Below are positions 28,201 through 37,372 of a stretch of 64,000 nucleotides of DNA, piece by piece. The position numbers and the translations under genes were made by a program. How positions within the stretch are numbered: the first letter of the stretch is position 1; every line of letters begins with the position of its first letter. Below the pieces are notes generated by a model. That model saw only the letters and a list, made by a program, of their open reading frames with translations. It had not been told where the DNA came from and did not search any database. The stretch is from CAIWHR01 sp963786625 (lineage in GTDB: Bacteria > Pseudomonadota > Gammaproteobacteria > Burkholderiales > Casimicrobiaceae): NCBI GenBank assembly GCA_963786625.1, contig CAWAZS010000011.1, positions 186,001 through 250,000 on the forward strand. Reading direction: 5' to 3'.

Positions 28201-29248
28201 ACGGTGCAGCCGGATGCTGCGATGTCGACGCGGGTGAACGCCTGCGGGTCGAACGCCTTCGTCGCGTCGGTGCCGTAGCGCACGTACTTGTAGGTCGTCT
28301 CGTCCCAGCGATCGCTGCAGGGCGACGTGCCGAACCCGGCGGCGTCCTTGTTCTGAGCAGTACTGGACCCGCGAGTCGTGTAGTAGTACGGGTTGCCGAA
28401 GACCTTCACCGGGGTGTTGAACACGCAGTACTCGCTCGCGTTGGCGCACGCGGTGTTGCCGCCGGTCGCGACGTTGAGGAGATTCGGGTAGTTGTATCCG
28501 GCGGCGACCGCCGGCGCGGTCCACAGGATCGACGCGCCGCTGAACGCCGTGAACGACGGATAGGCGCGGCCGTTGAGGCGGCACACCGAACCGTACGCCG
28601 GACCGGCCGTCGTCGCCGTGGCGATGTCCGCCGCCGACGGCGGAGCTGCCGGCCTGCTGGTTGCACCAGACCGTGTCCGGATAGCCGGTCGTCGAGATTG
28701 ATCGTTCGCGCCGGTATTGGCGCCGGGGTATCCCGCGAAGCCGTTGCGGTAGACGGCGGTCCACGGTCCGGTGCACGGCGGTGTTGCTGCCTTCGCAGGG
28801 AAGGTCGGTGCCGTCCTCGCGCTTGCCGGGGTTGTAGGTGGCCGACGGATTGTAGAAGATCTTGTTGTAGTCGACGCTGCGAATCGGCGGGTCCGCCTGC
28901 TCGAGCGCCCACGACGGCGACCGTTGTCCGGAAAGCCGTTGACGGGTCGACGATGCCGCCGCAGTTCCGGCGGTCGCGGCAGTAGTACGTCCCCGTGCCG
29001 CCAGCGCTTGCTGGTCGCAGCGGCGGCGGGCCTTCCGCGGTGAAGTCCGGCATGAACTCGAAGCTCATGCTCCCCGAGTCGTCGACCGTGAACATGATGT
29101 TCGGCTTGACTCGGTTCAGCGACTGGAGCGGCTTTACCGCCAGCCCCGTCGGCGCCGCCAGCGCAGGGAGCGGCAGCAGCAATGCAAGCGTTGCGGCCAG
29201 CGCGGCGGCGCAGTGCTTCGCAAAGGCGGACGGGCGGGAAGGGTTCAT
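25256..29248 (-). CDS. pilY1: PilY1-family type IV pilus tip/assembly protein (heavily frameshifted)
   Basis: A large exported PilY1-like protein, about 1327 residues when restored. It has a signal peptide (MNPSRPSAFAKHC..., cleavage near LPALA), an N-terminal VWA-like region with MIDAS-type TVDDSGSMSF, and a C-terminal beta-propeller (TPMVYVGANDGMVHAF, LVTSGYNNPGGKGYL, YGGDLRGNVWRFDL). The usual DxDxDGxxD calcium loop before the AGDL segment is not apparent. At least nine frame changes occur between 29000 and 26800, all of insertion type, and an in-frame TAG at 26210 interrupts the propeller (LVKT-stop-RYGWVVL). It is the last gene of the minor-pilin operon, 36 bp after pilX. Either sequence errors cluster here or the gene is decaying. 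Confidence 0.85.
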
Positions 29249-29284
29249 GGTGCTGCTCCTGGCGAAGCCGGGGTGGCGCGCGGG

Positions 29285-29929
29285 TTACCTGAGGATCGCC
29301 TGCGCGTACGCGACCGTGTTCCGGGGGCCCTCGACGCGGACCGTGACGCGGTAGAAGGCGTCACCGGGGCGTGTAAGGCCTTCGTAGTGCTGCGTCCCGG
29401 CATCCGCGCCGAGCGCCGCGCTCGAGAGATTGCAGTTGCTGCCGACGGCGAGTCCGGGATTGGCGCACATCCGCTCGATCACGTAAAAGCTCTTGTTGCC
29501 CGCCGCGTCGACGGGAACCAGGTCCTTGTTGAGGCCGGCACCGGCAAATGCGCTGGACGACTGGAGCTCGTCCGGGATCTCCGGAATCTTGCCCCCCTTG
29601 AGCCGGACGCTGGCGAAATAGTTCTGCGGCTTGGAGTCGCTCTGCTTGTCCACGATCGCGGGCTTCGACGCCGTGGGGTCGGCGACCGGATTGAACAACG
29701 CATCGATGGCGTGCTCGATGCTGCGATCGACGGCGGATGCGGCGGCCTGCTTGAAGGCGAGGTTGCCGGCGACGATCGTCGCCGTGTCGGCCGAGCGGAT
29801 CAGCGCGATCCCGGCAAGGGAGAGCGCCACCATGACCAGCAGCGCAATGAACAGCACGACGCCGCGCTCTGCGCGGGCGCGCAGGGCGCGCGGGCGCGCG
29901 GCAATGGCGGCGGACGGGTTCGGCATCAT
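29285..29929 (-). CDS. pilX: PilX-like minor pilin
   Basis: A 214-residue minor pilin of the PilX type. A basic N-terminal leader (RALRARAERG) is followed by VVLFIALLVMVALSLAGIALIR, the membrane helix of the PilX N-terminal domain, and by the typical TATIVAGNLAFKQAA and AVDRSIEHA. The globular domain has two cysteines (RMCANPG, SNCNLSS) that could form a disulphide. With PilV, PilW and PilY1 it primes type IV pilus assembly. Its start overlaps the pilW stop codon by 4 bases. Confidence 0.85.
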   Translation of the reverse strand: MMPNPSAAIAARPRALRARAERGVVLFIALLVMVALSLAGIALIRSADTATIVAGNLAFKQAAASAVDRSIEHAIDALFNPVADPTASKPAIVDKQSDSKPQNYFASVRLKGGKIPEIPDELQSSSAFAGAGLNKDLVPVDAAGNKSFYVIERMCANPGLAVGSNCNLSSAALGADAGTQHYEGLTRPGDAFYRVTVRVEGPRNTVAYAQAILR

Positions 29930-30960
29930 GATGCGTTCCAGAGCGCGTTGCGGAGCGGGACGATGGTCTCGAGCACCTTGTAGCGGTAGTTCTGCTCATC
30001 GCCGGAGAGCGTCATCGACACCGCGCCGTCGAACATCGTCAGCGGGCCGGTCGTGACGGCGGTCCGTTCGTGCTGTGCGCTGCGCGTGACGATCGCGACG
30101 CGCACCGCCCGGATCTGCTGCAGCGTCGCCAGCGGCTGCGTCGGCAGGTTGGCTGCCGCCCAGGTGGGCCCGGTCGCGTCCTGCCAGGCGTCGACGACGC
30201 CATCGTTGTTGGTGTCGAGCCCGTATTGCGCCTTCAGGTTGACGACATCGCTGATCAGTGGGGTCACCGGGTCGACCGTCGGCAGCTGCTTCTGCGTGCG
30301 CAGCGCCAGCGTCGTTGGGTCGACGGTATAGACGACGCGCCCCATCGCCGCCGGCTGGCCCAGGTTGATCAGCGAGGCGCTGACCGCGGCGTACGTCGCG
30401 GCCATGTTGCCGGCGACCGGCGTGTGCGTGACGGTGGCGAAGCCGGTGGCGCCGTCGACGGCGACGCCACCGTCGTTGATCGTCGACACCGTGCAGGTGG
30501 CGCCCTGTACCGCCGCGATCACGTCGTTCGGGCTGAAGCCGACGGGGCCGGGAACGACGTAGGCCTGGGCGGTGGTCGCCGCCTGCTTGAACTGGACGGG
30601 CGTCGACAGCGAGCTCGAGCCGCCGTAGAGCACCGTGAGCGTGTCCGGGTCGTCGGCGGTCGCGCCGGCCGCGATGAGCACCGGGACGGGGCGCAGCAGC
30701 GCGCAGCCATCGAGGGTCGCCGCCGCCGAGGCGATGCCGTTGCCGGCGATCGCGATGTCGCGCGCCAGGACGTACAGGCCGTAGCTCGCGTTCTGCTGCG
30801 CGTCGCTGCCGGCGGTGATCGTGCGCTTCTGGCCCTCGCTGACCTCGTAGATCTGATAGATCACGAGCACCAGCAGCAGGCCGATCACGACGCTGACCAG
30901 GACCTCGATCAGGCCCATTCCGCGCTGCAGCCGGCTCGCGCTGCGTTCGCACTGTCTCAT
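29926..30960 (-). CDS. pilW: PilW-like minor pilin
   Basis: A 344-residue minor pilin. The class III leader and N-methylation site are visible as QRGMGLIEVLVSVVIGLLLVLVIYQIY, with cleavage after the Gly preceding MGLIEV and Glu at position +5. The globular part is typical of PilW (DAQQNASYGLYVLARDIAIAGNG) and includes a cysteine pair (DGCALLR, GATCTVST). It is in frame throughout, coupled to pilV upstream (4-base overlap) and pilX downstream (4-base overlap). Confidence 0.88.
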   Translation of the reverse strand: MRQCERSASRLQRGMGLIEVLVSVVIGLLLVLVIYQIYEVSEGQKRTITAGSDAQQNASYGLYVLARDIAIAGNGIASAAATLDGCALLRPVPVLIAAGATADDPDTLTVLYGGSSSLSTPVQFKQAATTAQAYVVPGPVGFSPNDVIAAVQGATCTVSTINDGGVAVDGATGFATVTHTPVAGNMAATYAAVSASLINLGQPAAMGRVVYTVDPTTLALRTQKQLPTVDPVTPLISDVVNLKAQYGLDTNNDGVVDAWQDATGPTWAAANLPTQPLATLQQIRAVRVAIVTRSAQHERTAVTTGPLTMFDGAVSMTLSGDEQNYRYKVLETIVPLRNALWNAS

Positions 30961-31414
30961 GGCAGCACCCGGTTCTTGCCGATCTGCGCGGTCATCAGGT
31001 GCTGGTGCAGCTCCTTGTCACCGGGCATCTGCCAGAACACCGTGACCACGACCGTCCGGCTCTCGAACGACAGGCCGTCTCGCAAGCTCGACCGTCGGCG
31101 GATGGGTCGCGGCGGACGGCAGCAGATCCTCGGCCTTCTTCCGCCAGGCCGTGAGCTTGGTGCCGCCGGCGCCGAACTGCGTGTCCATCTGATCGGAGGT
31201 CATCGTCCACATGTCCGCGATCATCGCGCTCGCGAGGTTGGCGGCTTCCGACCGATAGCGGGCGTCGTTGGTGATGCGGAGCGAGCTGCCCGAGCAGGCC
31301 GATGAGGCCGAGCACGCCGAACGCGAAGATGAGCATCGCGATCAGCGCCTCGAGCAGATAGCTTCCGGTCTGCCGGCCGGGCGGCGGGTTCGTGAGTTTG
31401 GCGCGAGGTTTCAT
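30957..31414 (-). CDS. pilV: PilV-like minor pilin (frameshifted)
   Basis: The prepilin leader QTGSYLLEALIAMLIFAFGVLG is followed by LIGLLG and, in the next frame, by the family segment RSEAANLASAMIADMWTM. Two frame changes, near 31275 and 31085, each of insertion type, restore about 151 residues ending RVLP just inside the pilW start (4-base overlap). The leader motif ends in Gly-Ser-Tyr rather than the usual Gly-Phe/Met, with Glu at +5 present. It acts with PilW, PilX and PilY1 as a pilus-priming subcomplex. Confidence 0.8.
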
Positions 31415-31415
31415 T

Positions 31416-31997
31416 TCAGCAGGCCCTCGGATCGGGGGGCGACAGCGCGGCCAGCGCGGGGTCGGGGTCGCACAGCCTCAGTCCGCGCGGTTTCGCCGGG
31501 TCGGCGGGATTGGGATCGTCGATGATGATGCGCAGCGCGCGTGCTTCGCCGCTGACGACGGATTCGATGTCGATCTGCTGCAGGTGGTCGTCCGGCATTC
31601 CCTGGTTATCGACCCGGCCGAGCCCGGTGAACATGACCTGCAGCTTGCCGGCCGGCGTGAGCGTGACCTTGGTGTTCGCCCCGGCCTCCTTCCGCGAGTA
31701 CGCCTGGATCGGCGGCTGCTCGAGCTCCTTGGTCGCCGGGTCCTTGACCACGTTGATCGTCCAGCTGGCATCGCCGCTTCCCGCAAGCGTGAAGGCGACG
31801 CGCGTATTGCGGTTCGCCGCCTCGGTGCTCGCGGCGCGCAGGCCGTTGACGAGCGACTCGGCCGTCGAGCGGATCTCGCTGTTGCGCAGGAACGTCGTGA
31901 ACGAGGGCACCCCGAACATCAACAGCAGCGCGATCACGGCCAGCCCCACGAGCAGCTCGATCAGGGTGAAGCCACGCGGCTTGGATCGCGCCTTCAT
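31416..31997 (-). CDS. GspH/FimT-family pseudopilin (second copy)
   Basis: A 193-residue pseudopilin with leader KPRGFTLIELLVGLAVIALLLMFG, the usual PSFTTFLRNSEIRSTAESLVNGLRAASTEAANRN after it (quoted in part: SEIRSTAESLVNGL), and a C-terminal beta domain ending in DPRAC. The start ATG at 31997 is two bases after the pilE stop codon. It reads as one continuous frame with most of pilE only because of a frameshift in pilE. FimT-like proteins are minor pilins, and some bind DNA during uptake; ComEC in this window makes that possible. Confidence 0.85.
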   Translation of the reverse strand: MKARSKPRGFTLIELLVGLAVIALLLMFGVPSFTTFLRNSEIRSTAESLVNGLRAASTEAANRNTRVAFTLAGSGDASWTINVVKDPATKELEQPPIQAYSRKEAGANTKVTLTPAGKLQVMFTGLGRVDNQGMPDDHLQQIDIESVVSGEARALRIIIDDPNPADPAKPRGLRLCDPDPALAALSPPDPRAC

Positions 31998-31999
31998 GC

Positions 32000-32465
32000 T
32001 CAGCAGTCCCCGTTCTTCCGGCTCACCCAGCACACGTTCGGATGTCGTCCAGCCCGCCGGCACCGACGTCGTCTTGCGGGTGTTGGCCTGATCGATCGTG
32101 TAGACGAAGCCGGCCACGGATCCGGTGCCCGTGGCGGTGACCGTGTAGGTCGTCGCTGTCAAGGCGCAGGTGATCGTGAAGTATTTCGAGCTCGCCGGCA
32201 GGTGGATGTTGCCGGCTCCGGCCGGACCCGGGGCGAACGCGATGCACGCCGCCGGATAGACGCGGTTGTCGAGAAAATGCTGCTCGAGCCGCGTGCGCAT
32301 GTCGGCGAGGTTGGTCTTCGCCTCGACGAGCTTGCTGCGCGTGAGGTAGTCGATGTAGTTGGGAAGCGCGACTGCGGCGAGAATCGCGACGACCCCCACG
32401 GTGATCATGACTTCGATCAGCGTGAATCCGGCGTCGCGGGCGTGCTTCCGTGCGGGTGGCATCAT
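32000..32465 (-). CDS. pilE: PilE-like minor pilin (frameshifted near the 3' end)
   Basis: About 154 residues. The leader RDAGFTLIEVMITVGVVAILAAVALPNYIDYLTRSKL shows the canonical G-FTLIE cleavage site (quoted motif GFTLIEVMITVG). The globular domain has PAACIAFAPGP and TITCALTATTYTVTATG, and ends with SERCWVSRKNGDC once one base is removed near 32035; this Cys-Trp ending is typical of PilE. Without the correction the frame runs on into the next gene. AAAGG precedes the ATG at 32465. It is the second gene of the minor-pilin cluster, 263 bp after the first fimT-like gene. Confidence 0.82.
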
Positions 32466-32728
32466 CGAGTTTTTCCTTTTCCCGTCGGGACTATCGTAGT
32501 TGGCGCCGAAACCCGCCGCAAACCATCCCGACTAACGGGCCCTGAATGCGAACGGACGGTGGCCGCATTTTGCACGGCGACGCGGCATCTGTGCGCGAAT
32601 CGTCATGACGTCGTCATTTTTCGGGCGCGCGATCGCGAATTCGCGCACGCCTGCGCAGGGACCTGCAGACGGCGCAAACCGGTGTGGACGCGCGCGACGG
32701 CGAGCGCTTCGGCGCGGGTCGCCGGCCG

Positions 32729-33298
32729 CTACGGACACCGGCTCGCGGTCTTGTCGACGCGCACGCGCCCGCTGCCGGCGAGCACGACGTTGAGCGCGCG
32801 ATGTCCGCTGCGGCAGACGGTGAACGTGCCCATCTGCAGCGCGCCGTTGAGCATCCGGGCGTGCCCTACGTCCGTGTAGGAGACGTATTCGGCCAGCGGC
32901 CGGTTGGCCCGCACCGTGACGCCCGGCGGCGGGGGGCCGCCGATGCCCAGCAGCGGCTCGTCGGCGTCGTGCTGCCCGTCGCCGTTGATGTCGCCGAAGA
33001 CGACGAACCCGGCGTCCCAGCCGCCGGCAGCGGCGCAGCGGTTTCCATCCGCCGACTTGCAGAGGTTGACGCGATGGCCGCGCCTTACCGCCTCGGTGCG
33101 CGCGCGGGTCATCGTTTCGGCGAGGTCGCGCGCGTGATTCGCGAGCTGGTAGGAAGCGAGCCAGTCGCGAAAGGCAGGCAGGGCCATCGCGCCGAGCAGC
33201 CAGGCCATGGCCATCGCGACCAGAAGCTCGACCAGCGTGAATCCGCCGTCGCGCGCATCCGGCCGCCGTTCTCTCGTTTCGTGGTCGCGTCGAGGCAT
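32729..33298 (-). CDS. fimT: GspH/FimT-family pseudopilin (first copy)
   Basis: A 189-residue pseudopilin. The leader is DGGFTLVELLVAMAMAWLLGAMALPAF, followed by RDLAETMTRARTEAVRRGHRVNLCKS and a Gly/Asp-rich loop (GDINGDGQHDADEP) that looks like a calcium-binding turn. Two cysteines (LCKS, RCAAAG) could pair, and the protein ends SRCP. It heads the pilus gene cluster on the minus strand; the 263-bp spacer to pilE holds no gene I can support. ATG 33298 was preferred to an upstream TTG. Confidence 0.85.
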   Translation of the reverse strand: MPRRDHETRERRPDARDGGFTLVELLVAMAMAWLLGAMALPAFRDWLASYQLANHARDLAETMTRARTEAVRRGHRVNLCKSADGNRCAAAGGWDAGFVVFGDINGDGQHDADEPLLGIGGPPPPGVTVRANRPLAEYVSYTDVGHARMLNGALQMGTFTVCRSGHRALNVVLAGSGRVRVDKTASRCP

Positions 33299-33486
33299 CG
33301 CCGGCACCAATGTTCACGCCCGGGACATCTCCCCGGGACATCGGGTTCGAGGCGAGCCTAGCGGTGCCGGCGCCCGTTCGGAATTGCGCCGACCGCCTAG
33401 GCCGGATGACGGATTGCGCGCGCGGCGCGCCCTTTGACGGACTCCGTTTCCGGTCTAAAGTGTGCGGCGGAAACGGAGAACCGATC

Positions 33487-34323
33487 ATGAGCATGGCGCA
33501 TCAGCTACGACCCTTCCGCGACTACCGCGGCACGCATTTCCGGTGGCAGGCGGACGCCGACGGCAAGGTCGCGACCATCACGCTCGACCGCCCCGACAAG
33601 AAGAACCCGCTGACGTTCGATTCCTACGCCGAGCTGCGCGACCTGTTCCGCGGACTGGTCTACGCCAGCGACGTCAAGGCGCTCGTGATCGAGGGCGCCG
33701 GAGGCAATTTCTGCTCGGGCGGCGACGTGCACGAGATCATCGGCCCGCTCACCCGGATGAGCATGCCCGAGCTGCTCGCGTTCACGCGGATGACCGGCGA
33801 CCTCGTCAAGGCGATGCGGCACTGCCCGCAGCCCGTCGTCGCGGCCGTCGACGGCGTGTGCGCCGGCGCGGGCGCGATGGTGGCGCTTGCCGCGGATTTC
33901 CGGCTCGGCACGCCGAGCGCGCGCACCGCGTTCCTGTTCGTGCGCGTCGGCCTCGCCGGCTGCGACATGGGCGCCTGCACGCTGCTGCCGCGGATGATCG
34001 GCCAGGGACGCGCCGCGGAGCTCCTGTACACCGGCCGCGCGATGACGGCGGACGAAGGCGCGGCCTGGGGGTTCTACAGCCGCGTCGTCGCCGCCGATGC
34101 GTTGCCGGGGGAGGCGCGCGCGCTCGCCCGCACGCTCGCCGATGGTCCGACGTTCGCGCATGCGATGACCAAGAAGCTGCTCCATCAGGAGTGGGCGATG
34201 GACCTCGACGCCGCGATCGAGGCCGAGGCCGAAGCGCAGGCGATCTGCATGCAGACCGCGGATTTTCGCCGTGCGTACGAGGCCTTCGTCGCCAAGCGGA
34301 CGCCGAAATTCGAGGGGAACTGA
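33487..34323 (+). CDS. enoyl-CoA hydratase/isomerase family protein
   Basis: A 278-residue crotonase-fold enzyme. Oxyanion-hole segments are GAGGNFCSGGDVHEI and VDGVCAGAGAMVALAADFRL, and the C-terminal helix region ends FVAKRTPKFEGN. In place of the usual Pro-Glu of hydratases it has FVRVGLAGCDMGACTLLPR, so the second catalytic Glu is missing and an Asp is nearby. That suggests a specialised hydratase or hydrolase in aromatic-CoA metabolism rather than fatty-acid beta-oxidation. It opens the catabolic run, with GGAG before the ATG at 33487, and is divergent from the pilus cluster across 188 bp. Confidence 0.85.
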   Translation: MSMAHQLRPFRDYRGTHFRWQADADGKVATITLDRPDKKNPLTFDSYAELRDLFRGLVYASDVKALVIEGAGGNFCSGGDVHEIIGPLTRMSMPELLAFTRMTGDLVKAMRHCPQPVVAAVDGVCAGAGAMVALAADFRLGTPSARTAFLFVRVGLAGCDMGACTLLPRMIGQGRAAELLYTGRAMTADEGAAWGFYSRVVAADALPGEARALARTLADGPTFAHAMTKKLLHQEWAMDLDAAIEAEAEAQAICMQTADFRRAYEAFVAKRTPKFEGN

Positions 34324-34347
34324 TTGGACCGCGCCGGGAATCGGGCC

Positions 34348-34406
34348 GTGGGTCCGGCTTCAGCCGGACGCGAGCGCGCATCGAGGCCGCCTGAAGGCGG
34401 CCCCAC
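34348..34406. repeat. family-A palindromic repeat between hydratase and dehydrogenase genes
   Basis: Arms GTCCGGCTTCAGCCGGAC (34352-34369) and GCCGCCTGAAGGCGGC (about 34387-34402), with outer GTGG/CCAC ends. Same family as 17322, here in the opposite arm order. It fills most of the 97-bp spacer. Confidence 0.9.
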
Positions 34407-34420
34407 AGGCAGGCATTGAG

Positions 34421-35605
34421 ATGGACCGCACGCATCTCGATTGGCCTTTCTTCGACGACGCGCACCGCGCCATGGCGGCCGACCTGGGCGCGTGGGCCGC
34501 CACCGCGCTCGCGGGCGGCGACCACGCCGACGTCGACGCCGGCTGCCGCGCGCTCGTCCGCACGCTCGGCGACGCGGGCTGGCTGCGCTACTGCGTCCCC
34601 GCGGCGCACGGCGGAGCGCTGTCCGCGCTCGACTCGCGGGCGCTGTGCGTCGCGCGCGAGACGCTTGCCTACCACGACGGCCTCGCCGACTTCGCGTTCG
34701 CGATGCAGGGGCTGGGCAGCGGCGCGATCACGCTGGCCGGCAGCGACGCGCAGAAGGCGCGCTGGCTGCCTGCCGTGGCCGCGGGCCGGGCGATTGCCGC
34801 GTTCGCGCTGTCCGAGCCCGACGCGGGCTCCGACGTCGCGGCGATGGCCGCGCGCGCGCGCCGCGACGGGGACGAGTGGGTGCTCGACGGCTGCAAGACG
34901 TGGATCTCGAACGGCGGGATCGCGGATTTCTACTGCGTGTTCGCGCGCACGGGCGAGGGCGCAGGTGCCAACGCCGGCACCCGCGGCATCTCGGCGTTCC
35001 TGGTGCCGGCGCAGGCGGCGGGCCTCGCCATTGCCGGACGCATCGAGGTGATCGCGCCGCATCCGCTGGCGCGGCTCGAGTTCGCCGGCTGCCGCGTCGC
35101 GGCGGATGCGCTGCTCGGCGCCGAGGGCGAAGGCTTCAAGCTGGCGATGCGCACGCTCGACATCTTCCGCGCGTCGGTGGCGGCGGCGGCGCTGGGGTTT
35201 GCCCGGCGTGCGCTGGACGAGGCGTTGGGCAGATCGCGGGAGCGCAGGATGTTCGGGGCGACGCTCGCCGATCTGCAGCTGACGCAGGCGCGACTGGGCG
35301 AGATGGCGACCGCGATCGACGCCGCGGCGCTGCTCACCTACCGCGCCGCGTGGCTGCGCGACGTCCGGGGGGCGGCCACAACCAAGGAAGCCGCGATGGC
35401 GAAAATGACGGCGACCGAATCCGCGCAGCAGGTGATCGACGCCGCGGTGCAGCTCTTCGGCGGGCTCGGCGTCACGCGCGGGCAGGTGGTCGAGCGGCTG
35501 TACCGGGAGATCCGCGCGCTGCGGATCTACGAGGGCGCGACCGAGGTGCAGAAGCTGATCGTCGCCCGCGAGCTGCTGCGAGGGCCAAGGGGGGATCTGC
35601 GATGA
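34421..35605 (+). CDS. acyl-CoA dehydrogenase family protein
   Basis: A 394-residue flavoprotein of the acyl-CoA dehydrogenase family. FAD-binding segments are AAFALSEPDAGSDVAAM and DGCKTWISNGGIADFY; the helical C-terminal domain has GRSRERRMFGATLADLQ and QLFGGLGVTRGQVVE. The catalytic base is expected in LRIYEGATEVQKLIVARELL (Glu of YEGATE). The ATG at 34421 follows a family-A repeat. Its stop overlaps the ligase start (ATGA), so the two are co-translated. It probably acts on a CoA-activated aromatic or alicyclic acid. Confidence 0.88.
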   Translation: MDRTHLDWPFFDDAHRAMAADLGAWAATALAGGDHADVDAGCRALVRTLGDAGWLRYCVPAAHGGALSALDSRALCVARETLAYHDGLADFAFAMQGLGSGAITLAGSDAQKARWLPAVAAGRAIAAFALSEPDAGSDVAAMAARARRDGDEWVLDGCKTWISNGGIADFYCVFARTGEGAGANAGTRGISAFLVPAQAAGLAIAGRIEVIAPHPLARLEFAGCRVAADALLGAEGEGFKLAMRTLDIFRASVAAAALGFARRALDEALGRSRERRMFGATLADLQLTQARLGEMATAIDAAALLTYRAAWLRDVRGAATTKEAAMAKMTATESAQQVIDAAVQLFGGLGVTRGQVVERLYREIRALRIYEGATEVQKLIVARELLRGPRGDLR

Positions 35606-37225
35606 GCTATACCGCGCACGTCGACACTTTCGCGCGCGACAACCTGCCGCCGCGCGAGGCGTGGCCGGAATTCATCTACGAGCTGCCGGAGCTCGAGTAT
35701 CCGGCGCGGCTCAACTGCGCGACGGCGCTGCTCGATCGCGCGATCGACCGCGGCTGGGGCCCCCGCACCGCGATCGTCGCTCCGGGCGGGTTGCGCTGGA
35801 CGTACTCGGAACTGCTGGAGCGCGCCAACCGCATCGCGCGCGTGCTGGTCGAGGATCTGGGGCTCGTTCCCGGCAATCGCGTGCTGTTGCGCGCGCCGAA
35901 CACGCCGCTGCACGCCGCCTGCTGGTTCGCGGTGATGAAGGCAGGCGGCATCGCGGTCGGCACGATGCCGCTGCTGCGCGCCAAGGAGCTCACCGACATC
36001 GTCACCAAGGCGCAGGTCTCGCACGCGCTCTGCGATGCGCGGCTGGCCGGCGAGCTCGACGCGGCGCGAGCGAACTGCCCGACGCTCGGGGCGGTGGCGC
36101 TGTTCGGCAGCGACAACTCCCACGGGCTCGACGCGCGGGCTGCGGGCAAGCCGGCGACCTTCGCCAATGTCGACACGGCGGCCGACGACACCGCGCTGAT
36201 CGCGTTCACCTCGGGCACGACCGGGAAGCCGAAAGGCACGATGCACTTCCACCGCGACATGATGGCGGCCTGCGACTGCTGGCCGCGATCCACGCTGCGC
36301 GCATCGTCCGACGCGCTGTTCACCGGGAGCCCGCCCCTCGCGTTCACCTTCGGCCTCGGCGGGCTGCTGCTCTTTCCGCTGTCGATCGGCGCGGCGACGC
36401 TGCTGCTCGAGAAGGCGTCCCCGGAGCTGCTGCTGCCGGCGATCGCCAGGCATCGGGTGAGCGTGCTCTTCACCGCGCCGACCTCGTACCGCGCGATGGC
36501 GGCCGACGCGAGGAAGCACGACCTGTCCTCGCTCGCGAAGTGCGTGTCCGCCGGCGAGGCGCTTCCGGCGGCCACCCGCGCGCTGTGGAAGGAGGCGACC
36601 GGCATCGAGATCATCGACGGGATCGGCGCCACCGAGATGCTGCACATCTTCATCTCGCACGACGAGGCCCACGCCAAACCCGGGGCGACCGGCCGGCCGA
36701 TCCCCGGCTACCGCGCCTGCGTGATGGACGACGCGGGCAACCCGCTGCCGCCGGGCACGGTCGGCCGGCTTGCGGTCAAGGGCCCGACCGGCTGCCGCTA
36801 CCTCGCCGACGACCGGCAGGGGACTTACGTGAAGGGCGGGTGGAACTACACGGGCGACGCGTACCTGGTCGACGCCGACGGCGATTACGTCTTCCAGGCG
36901 CGCACCGACGACATGATCATCAGCGCCGGCTACAACATCGCGGGACCCGAAGTCGAGGGCGCGCTGCTCCTGCATCCGGCGGTCGCCGAGTGCGGGGTGA
37001 TCGGCGCGGCGGACGAGGAGCGCGGCCAGATCGTCAAGGCGTTCGTCGTGCTCAAGCCGGGATTCGCCCCCGGCGAGGCGATGACGCGCGAGCTGCAGGA
37101 CCACGTCAAGCGCGACGATCGCGCCGTACAAGTATCCGCGCGCCGTCGAGTACCTGACCGCGCTGCCGCGCACCGAGACGGGAAAGCTGCAGCGCTTCCG
37201 GCTGCGGCAGACGGGGCCGCGCTGA
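35602..37225 (+). CDS. benzoate/2-aminobenzoate-type CoA ligase (frameshifted near 3' end)
   Basis: An acyl-adenylate-forming CoA ligase of about 540 residues. The N terminus MSYTAHVDTFARDNLPP resembles 2-aminobenzoate-CoA ligases as I know them. The P-loop-like motif is AFTSGTTGKPKGTMHFHRD, with IIDGIGATEMLHIF and WNYTGDAYLVDADGDYVF (A5 and A7 regions) and SAGYNIAGPEVE (A8). One inserted base near 37115 hides the end; removing it restores TIAPYKYPRAVEYL and LPRTETGKLQRFRL with the catalytic Lys (A10). It should activate an aromatic acid to its CoA ester at the cost of ATP. Anthranilate is my best guess; benzoate or salicylate are alternatives. Confidence 0.85.
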
Positions 37226-37275
37226 GCGCCGCAGGGTGGCCGCGAGGCGCGAATCGCCCCCCGTTGGGGGGAACT
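37223..37275. repeat. short intergenic repeat, family B (partial copy)
   Basis: Starts at the ligase stop codon as TGAGCGCCGCAGGG, then GGCGCGAAT and a CCCCCCGTTGGGGGG palindrome. The first part matches the family-B elements at 49056 and 52927, which also begin at a stop codon. GATAAT at 37298-37303 may be the -10 of the following gene. Confidence 0.6.
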
Positions 37276-37372
37276 GGCATCCCGCGCGCCGGCGCGCGAT
37301 AATCGCCCATTCGATTCCCCGCGTGCCGCGCCGGATGCGCGGCGCGCCTCCACCGTCACCCGGAGCTCCCCC

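Noticed and set aside
31416..32465. A fused PilE-FimT protein
   Set aside because: The fusion exists only through an inserted base near the end of pilE. The correct frame ends with the typical PilE CWVSRKNGDC, and the second prepilin leader has its own ATG.
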